From positions 2,170,001 through 2,234,000 of the forward strand of contig NZ_LR134313.1 in the NCBI RefSeq assembly GCF_900636765.1: a stretch of DNA of 64,000 nucleotides. Reading direction: 5' to 3'. The translations under genes and the position numbers were made by a program. The notes beneath the pieces were generated by a model, which saw nothing but the letters and a program-made list of their open reading frames with translations, was not told where the DNA came from and ran no database searches. Of the stretch, positions 56,584-64,000 are shown piece by piece (within the stretch, counting starts at the first letter, position 1; every line of letters begins with the position of its first letter). The stretch comes from Neisseria canis (GTDB taxonomy: Bacteria; Pseudomonadota; Gammaproteobacteria; Burkholderiales; Neisseriaceae).

Positions 56584-57261
56584 TCAAACGCCTGCTAACT
56601 CTTTACGCATTTGGCTGATCACTTCAGCATAATCAGGTTTCCCAAAAATAGCAGAACCTGCCACAAAAGTATCCGCCCCTGCCGCCGCAATTTCAGCAAT
56701 GTTTTCAGGTTTTACCCCTCCGTCCACTTCTAAAGAAATCCAACGGCCACTGCAACGCTCATATTCATCGAGCATGCTTCTCACTTTACCCAATTTGGTT
56801 AAAGTATGCGGGATAAAACTCTGCCCGCCAAAACCCGGGTTTACCGACATTACCAACACCATATCCAGCAGATCCAACACATTTTCCAACACATTCACAG
56901 GAGTGGCAGGGTTCAATACCAAACCTGCTTTACACCCTTTATCCCTAATTAAATTCAAGCTTCTGTCCACATGCCGGCTCGCTTCAGGATGAAAAGTAAT
57001 CATGTCTGCGCCCGCATCGGCAAAAGCAAGAATCAAATTATCCACCGGCTCCACCATCAGATGCACATCTATCGGCACCCGGGAATAAGGTTTTACCGCA
57101 GCGCAAACCATTGAACCGAAAGTAAGATTCGGCACATAATGATTGTCCATCACATCAAAATGAATCAAATCAGCGCCCGCTTCCACCACCTTTTCCACCT
57201 CCTCGCCCAACCGTGCAAAATCGGCAGACAAAATACTGGGGGCGATACGGTAATCAACCAT
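56584..57261 (-). CDS. rpe: Ribulose-phosphate 3-epimerase
   Basis: Rpe interconverts ribulose 5-phosphate and xylulose 5-phosphate in the pentose phosphate pathway. The 225 residues are a TIM barrel with [20 protein letters not shown] at the start, the metal-binding [26 protein letters not shown] and [14 protein letters not shown] with [11 protein letters not shown]. It is a single gene. Transketolase of the same pathway appears at the window's right end. Confidence 0.96.
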   Translation of the reverse strand: MVDYRIAPSILSADFARLGEEVEKVVEAGADLIHFDVMDNHYVPNLTFGSMVCAAVKPYSRVPIDVHLMVEPVDNLILAFADAGADMITFHPEASRHVDRSLNLIRDKGCKAGLVLNPATPVNVLENVLDLLDMVLVMSVNPGFGGQSFIPHTLTKLGKVRSMLDEYERCSGRWISLEVDGGVKPENIAEIAAAGADTFVAGSAIFGKPDYAEVISQMRKELAGV

Positions 57262-57484
57262 ACTTTAACTCCAACTATATTTTCAGACAGGCATATTATT
57301 CCATTCATCCCCAACAGACACAATGACAACAAAACTACAACAAAAGCATATAAATATACCAAAAGAATAAAAATATTAAAATCAAATATATTAACGGAAG
57401 TTAACGCCCTAAATACTCTGCTTCACGCCAAAGTCCGCTATATTAAACCCGCTTTAATTCTGTCTTACTTAATGGAATCATGAA

Positions 57485-59651
<2,167 letters not shown>

Positions 59652-59666
59652 TACCGTGTAAATAGA

Positions 59667-59705
59667 AAATGCCTGTCTGAAAAATCGCTTTTCAGACAGG
59701 TATTT
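59667..59705 (+). terminator. Inverted uptake-sequence pair after pyrG
   Basis: AAAATGCCTGTCTGAAAA and TTTTCAGACAGGTATTT pair with one mismatch around a short loop, 15 bases after the pyrG stop. The IS5-family element starts 14 bases further on. Confidence 0.8.
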
Positions 59706-59719
59706 GTTATCGACATCCT

Positions 59720-60907
59720 GAGACCTTTGCAAAACTCCTCTCACGCCCCCCTAAATTCCCTCCCAAGACATTTAGGGGATTTTTCGTGCGCACCTTCTTT
59801 CAGCAAATCACACAAGCCATGATTGCCAAACACATCGACCGCTTCCCCCTGTTGAAACTTGAGCAGGTGATTGATTGGCAACCGATCGAGCATTACCTCA
59901 GCCATCAAAGAACCCGTTACCTTCGAGACCATCGCGGTCGTCCAGCTTATCCCCTGCTGTCCATGTTCAAAGCCCTTTTACTCGGCCAATGGCACAGCCT
60001 TTCCGATCCCGAACTCGAACACAGCCTCATTACCCGCATCGATTTCCATCTGTTTTGCCGTTTTGACGAACTGAGCATCCCCGATCACAGCACCTTATGC
60101 CGTTACCGCAACTGGCTGGCGCAAGACAACACCTTGGCCGAATTACTGGAGCTGATTAACCGCCGGCTTAAAAGTAAAGAAAGCATCCGCCGCCATCGTT
60201 GACGCTACCATTATTCAGACGGCCGGCGGCAAACAGCGTCAGGCCATCGAAGTGGATGACGAAGGGCAGGTCAACAGCCAAACCACACCGAGTAAAGACA
60301 GAGATGCCCGTTGGATGAAGAAAGACGGGCGATACAGGCTGGGTTACAAACAACATACCCGTACCGATGCCGAAGGCTATATAGAGAAACTGCACATCAC
60401 TGCCGCCAATGCCCATGAGTGCAAACACCTGCTGCCTTTGTTGGAAGGCCTAGCTAAAGACACGACTGTTTATTCCGATAAAGGCTATGACAGCATGGAA
60501 AACCGGCAACATCTGAAAGAACGTCGGCTGCGGGACGGCATCATGTGTAAATCCCACCGCAACCGCCCGTTGACGGAAGCACAAACCAAGCGTAACCGAC
60601 ACTTATCGAAAACCCGATATGTGGTCGAGCAAAGCTTTGGTTCGCTGCACCGTAAATTCCGCTATACCCGGGCAACTTATTTTGGTCTGAGCAAAGTGAG
60701 TGCGCAAAGCCATCTGAAGGCGATGTGTTTGGACCTGTTGAAAGCAGCCAACAGGCTGCGTGGGCCTGTTGTTGCCTGAATAGCAGCTCAGATACCCGAT
60801 TATTGGGTATCTGAGGAGAATAGAGAGATGATTTAGAACGGAAAACAACCGAAACCCTGTGTTTGGGTTTCGGTTGTTGAGCAAATGGGCTATTTTGCAA
60901 ATATCTC
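59720..60907 (+). mobile_element. IS5-family insertion sequence
   Basis: The left end GAGACCTTTGCAAAACTCC and the right end, read as complement GAGATATTTGCAAAATAGC, are imperfect inverted repeats. The length is about 1,190 bases. A hairpin CCCCTAAA...TTTAGGGG (59,748-59,778) precedes the transposase, and a strong one (CAACCGAAACCC...GGGTTTCGGTTG, 60,847-60,877) follows it. The target duplication is not clear. The transposase is frame-broken. Confidence 0.85.
59786..60779 (+). pseudogene. IS5-family transposase, frame-broken
   Basis: The first frame (59,786-60,202) has the N-terminal domain with RYLRDHRGRPAYPLLSMFKALLLGQW and DHSTLCRYRNWL. The second, shifted by one base, continues from about 60,162 with GLKVKKASAAIVDATIIQTAGG (first catalytic Asp), VYSDKGYDS (second Asp) and YVVEQSFGSLHRKFRY (Glu). 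The two are joined at about 60,162-60,170, where several bases appear to be lost. No slippery run suited to programmed frameshifting is seen at the joint. The 331-codon total fits the family. Confidence 0.85.
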
Positions 60908-61011
60908 TGTCTGTCTGAAAAGGTTTCAGACAGGCATGGTTCGTTTTAATCTAAGCATCACAGCCACAAAGCGTATCCCCATCTACTCGGCTCATGCCGA
61001 ATAACAGACCT

Positions 61012-61190
61012 GAGACTTTTGCAAAAATAGTCTATTAACGAAATTTGACGCATAAAAATGTGCTAAAATTTTCAACTGACTAAAACCTTTCTGATTTTGA
61101 CTAAAAAGTAGGCAAAATAAGAAAGGTTTTTCATTTTGAGGATTTATTTTAGCATAAAATTTTAGTAACTTATGTTATTGAAAAGATCTC
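61012..61190. mobile_element. MITE-like relic with IS5-type ends
   Basis: The left end GAGACTTTTGCAAAAATAG resembles that of the neighbouring IS5-family element, and the right end, as complement GAGATCTTTTCAATAAC, is an imperfect inverse. The 179 bases are non-coding and AT-rich and contain an 11-base inverted repeat (AAAACCTTTCT at 61,082 and AGAAAGGTTTT at 61,120). It looks like a small element moved by an IS5-type transposase. From memory, similar sequences recur in other Neisseria genomes, which I could not check. Confidence 0.6.
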
Positions 61191-61218
61191 GGCTTGTGAT
61201 ATACCCATATCCTTGATA

Positions 61219-62265
61219 TCAAGCACGATACAGCGGGAAGAAATTAGAATTTTCATCCAACTCACCGGCTTCACGGCGTATCTCCAGAAGCTTATTGTAT
61301 ATTTCCTGATTGAAAATCTTATTGCCAATATAGAAATCATACAAGCCTTCTGGCGCAAAGCCTTTTTTAAACCGCAGCAAATCATCATTGCTGCCATAGC
61401 CGCCGCCGATAACAAACTTTTTAAACCCATTTGCATGAGACCAGGCAATCATTTCGCTCATCAAAAGATAATTGGGCGATTCTTTCAAATACTCGCGGGA
61501 AGTGCTGCTTAGGAAGCAGTATGTGTTCTCATTTCCGCCGATAAGCAGATTCACCGCACCCACTTTGCCTTCTTTTTCCGCGAAGAAATAATAAATCGGG
61601 CCGCCCAAGTTATGCAGTGTTTCAAAAAACTCTTTATCGAAATAATACATAGACCGCGCATCATTGCGATCCATTGTGTCATAATAAACAGGCAGGAAAG
61701 TATCAATATCTTCCTTTGTGTTACCCACACGCACAGACCAACCGCTCTTTTGAATTTTACGCACCTTCTGGCGGGTTTTACCCTGATAACGGCCGAACAC
61801 ATCTTCCCAGCTGCCCGATAAATCGCATACAACATTCACCATCGGGCTCACGGCATAACCATCGTACCGCTGTGCATAGTCGGTAAACAGATTAAAGCGC
61901 AGAAACTCACAAATATAACCTGTTTCCAAACAATATTGATTGTAAGCCTGCTGCACTTCTTCGGGAAACGAATCGGTATTGTAGATAAAACCACCGTACC
62001 CGTAAGGAGAAGACAAATCAAAATAAGTGTTTTCAGGAATTTTACCGGTAAAAGGCTGGCTTAAAGCAATATCGCGGCGAAACATCACAGTAGCTGCTTT
62101 CACGTCGCCATTTTCGTAATACAATAAAACAGGTTCGCTGTCTTTATTGTGCCCGGCTAAAGCCTTTACATAAGCATTCAAATAGAATGGCTCATAAACA
62201 GGTAAGCTTCGGATCGTTTTATCCCATAATTCATTATCCTGAATACAGATTTCAATTAACGTCAT
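61219..62265 (-). CDS. FemAB/GNAT-fold acyltransferase-like protein
   Basis: The 348 residues match the FemAB-like (Acetyltransf_6) fold: an N-terminal half with YGYGGFIYN, then RQKVRKIQKSGWSVRVGN, VYYDTMDRNDARSMYYFDKEFF and a C-terminal half with KEGKVGAVNLLIGG, YLLMSEMIAWSHANGFKKF and GGGYGSNDDLLRFKKGFAPEG. Family members transfer amino acids or acyl groups to peptidoglycan precursors or glycans. The substrate is unknown. No membrane helix is seen. The gene has lower GC than housekeeping neighbours and lies next to mobile-element relics, suggesting acquisition or an exchangeable site. Confidence 0.75.
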   Translation of the reverse strand: MTLIEICIQDNELWDKTIRSLPVYEPFYLNAYVKALAGHNKDSEPVLLYYENGDVKAATVMFRRDIALSQPFTGKIPENTYFDLSSPYGYGGFIYNTDSFPEEVQQAYNQYCLETGYICEFLRFNLFTDYAQRYDGYAVSPMVNVVCDLSGSWEDVFGRYQGKTRQKVRKIQKSGWSVRVGNTKEDIDTFLPVYYDTMDRNDARSMYYFDKEFFETLHNLGGPIYYFFAEKEGKVGAVNLLIGGNENTYCFLSSTSREYLKESPNYLLMSEMIAWSHANGFKKFVIGGGYGSNDDLLRFKKGFAPEGLYDFYIGNKIFNQEIYNKLLEIRREAGELDENSNFFPLYRA

Positions 62266-62750
62266 GCGTCCGTCCTTTTGTTGAATCCATGAATTTCAAT
62301 AGTTATTTTTATATGTTATTTGAAATAAGCAAAATCAAAACCGGCCTTACAGCAACCGATATCCAGCCTGATTTACTCTAGCCAGCCATCCGACTTGGGT
62401 TGCTTTTAAAATCAAACCAGGCCTTTCATTTACACAGTCTTTACTAATATTTCTTTTTTTCACAGTATATCAACAAAACTATTTTTCCATTGATTTATAA
62501 GAAAAACGGTCTTTTTTTTAGGAAACTCGGTTGTTTTTGTCTATTTTCAACTATCTCTTAAGTTATAAATAAAAACCCTTATCAAAAACATGCAGACAAA
62601 ATACAGAGGGCTTGGTTCATTTTTATCACAAATATCCCATAAAATTGCCAGGTAAATTTAAGCGGCTTTAAATATTCCCGCTGCTTGAAAGGCGCTATAA
62701 AAAGCCGGATAATTCCAAGCCTATTGCAACCACAACATAAGGATCAAAAC
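62266..62750. other. Intergenic region between the FemAB-like gene and tkt
   Basis: This 485-base AT-rich stretch separates divergent genes and should contain both promoters. No gene, uptake sequence or clear hairpin was found. Confidence 0.5.
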
Positions 62751-64000
62751 ATGGCATCCCCTTTAGCAAACGCCATCCGCTTTTTATCAATAGATGCAGT
62801 GCAAAAAGCCAACTCCGGCCACCCCGGTGCGCCGATGGGCATGGCGGAAATGGCTGAAGTGTTGTGGACAAAATTTTTAAACCACAATCCCTCCAACCCC
62901 AAATTCTACAACCGCGACCGTTTCGTCCTTTCCAACGGCCACGCATCGATGATTCTTTACAGCCTGCTGCACCTTACCGGCTACAACGTATCCATTGAAG
63001 ACCTGAAAAACTTCCGCCAACTGCACAGCAAAACCCCCGGCCACCCCGAATACGGCTACACCGACGGCGTGGAAACCACCACCGGCCCGTTGGGACAAGG
63101 CATTGCCAACGCAGTGGGCATGGCGTTGGCCGAAAAAATCCTCGCCGCCGAATTCAATAAAGACGGCCTCGATATCGTCGACCACCACACTTATGTGTTC
63201 TTGGGCGACGGCTGCCTGATGGAAGGCGTGTCGCACGAAGCCTGCTCGCTGGCCGGCACTTTGGGCTTGGGCAAACTGATTGTGCTCTACGACGACAACA
63301 ATATCTCCATCGACGGCAAAGTCGACGGCTGGTTTACCGAAAACATTCCGCAACGCTTTGAAAGCTACGGCTGGCATGTGGTGCCGAACGTAAACGGACA
63401 CGATACCGCCGCCATTCAGACGGCCATCGAAGTGGCCAAAGCCGAAACCGGCAAACCTTCCATCATCTGCTGTAAAACCTTAATCGGCAAAGGCGCGGCC
63501 ACCAAAGAAGGCAGCCACAAAACCCACGGCGCACCGTTGGGAGCCGAAGAAATCGAAGCCACCCGCAAACATTTGGGCTGGAACCACGGCCCGTTTGAAA
63601 TCCCGCAAGACGTTTACGCCGCGTGGAGTGCCAAAGAAAAAGGCGCGAAACTCGAAGCCGAATGGAACGAAAAATTCGCCCGTTATCAAGAAAAATTCCC
63701 CGCCGAAGCCGCCGAGTTCGTGCGCCGCATGAACGGCACTCTGCCGGAAAACTTCGATGCCTATGTTCAGACGGCCTTAAAAGAAGTGTGCGACAAAGCC
63801 GAAAAAATCGCCACCCGCAAAGCCAGCCAAAACAGCATTGAAATCCTTGCCAAAGTCTTGCCCGAATTTGTAGGCGGTTCCGCCGACCTTACCCCGTCGA
63901 ACCTCACCGATTGGTCGGCAAGCAAAGCCGTAACTGCCGAAAACGGGGGCAACTATATCCACTACGGCGTGCGCGAATTCGGCATGGCCGCCGTCATGAA
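62751..64000 (+). CDS. tkt: Transketolase, N-terminal part (cut by window end)
   Basis: ATG at 62,751 follows AAGGATCAAAAC. The frame stays open to the window end, giving 416 residues of about 660. Transketolase moves two-carbon units in the non-oxidative pentose phosphate pathway, with thiamine diphosphate. Visible signatures are [36 protein letters not shown], the ThDP motif [15 protein letters not shown] with DDNNISIDG, and TLIGKGA. The remaining pyrimidine-binding and C-terminal domains lie beyond the window. Confidence 0.96.
   Translation, partial: MASPLANAIRFLSIDAVQKANSGHPGAPMGMAEMAEVLWTKFLNHNPSNPKFYNRDRFVLSNGHASMILYSLLHLTGYNVSIEDLKNFRQLHSKTPGHPEYGYTDGVETTTGPLGQGIANAVGMALAEKILAAEFNKDGLDIVDHHTYVFLGDGCLMEGVSHEACSLAGTLGLGKLIVLYDDNNISIDGKVDGWFTENIPQRFESYGWHVVPNVNGHDTAAIQTAIEVAKAETGKPSIICCKTLIGKGAATKEGSHKTHGAPLGAEEIEATRKHLGWNHGPFEIPQDVYAAWSAKEKGAKLEAEWNEKFARYQEKFPAEAAEFVRRMNGTLPENFDAYVQTALKEVCDKAEKIATRKASQNSIEILAKVLPEFVGGSADLTPSNLTDWSASKAVTAENGGNYIHYGVREFGMAAVM

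Noticed and set aside
59786..60779. Programmed frameshift in the IS5-family transposase
   Set aside because: No slippery sequence is seen at the joint and the aligned protein appears to lack several residues, which fits a deletion better.

Overview
The window is chromosomal DNA of a Neisseriaceae bacterium, most likely a Neisseria. The gene order and proteins (hisG-hisD, aspS-DUF502, moaD-moaE-mobA-moeA, potABC-type genes, rpe, pyrG, tkt) fit this family. The 12-mer TGCCTGTCTGAA is scattered throughout on both strands, roughly three dozen copies by eye, often as inverted pairs behind genes. It matches the DNA-uptake-sequence dialect I remember as TG-wadDUS (Neisseria wadsworthii type). The species is an inference; the repeat itself is seen.

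Bases 1-13,850 form an accessory island. It opens with a Sel1-type fragment and a broken IS3-family element. The IS3 remnant runs directly into a VgrG-Rhs polymorphic toxin gene (to 5,960) that has lost its VgrG N-terminal half. Behind it lie displaced cassettes. Each is a fragment of GC-rich Rhs core, or a bare toxin tip, followed by an AT-rich variable tip and usually a small immunity-like gene. At least four tip/partner sets are visible, plus a fifth tip cut off by an IS30-family element whose transposase has a nonsense codon. Two tips (at about 5,490-5,960 and 9,745-10,236) belong to one Gly/Ala/Cys-rich family. Both are followed by about 90-residue proteins with a membrane segment at each end, which suggests an envelope-directed toxin family.

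Bases 13,850-59,700 are mostly housekeeping: rfbD, a YnfA-type and a DUF445 membrane protein, histidine biosynthesis (hisG, hisD) around a lysine-rich unknown, a Na/Pi cotransporter, aspS, DUF502, outer-membrane phospholipase A, rpsT, a YchJ-type protein, a succinate/acetate CoA-transferase, an MnmC oxidoreductase-domain protein, a cardiolipin synthase-type PLD enzyme, an aromatic/aspartate aminotransferase, a SIMPL protein, two tandem M48 lipoprotein proteases, acnB, a polyamine-type ABC transporter without its binding protein, a molybdenum-cofactor operon next to a NarX/NarL-type two-component system, an NlpC/P60 lipoprotein, surE, an acetate-type sodium symporter with its DUF4212 partner, rpe, a Spy-like protein and pyrG.

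The most unusual single gene is at 21,066-22,991. It appears to fuse an isoprenylcysteine-methyltransferase-like domain, a PAP2 phosphatase domain and an atypical Lgt-like domain, and it sits 51 bases downstream of a CrtC/AttH-like protein. The right end holds an IS5-family element with a broken transposase, a 179-base MITE-like relic, a FemAB/GNAT-fold protein and the start of transketolase, cut by the window edge. No rRNA, tRNA or CRISPR array was recognised.
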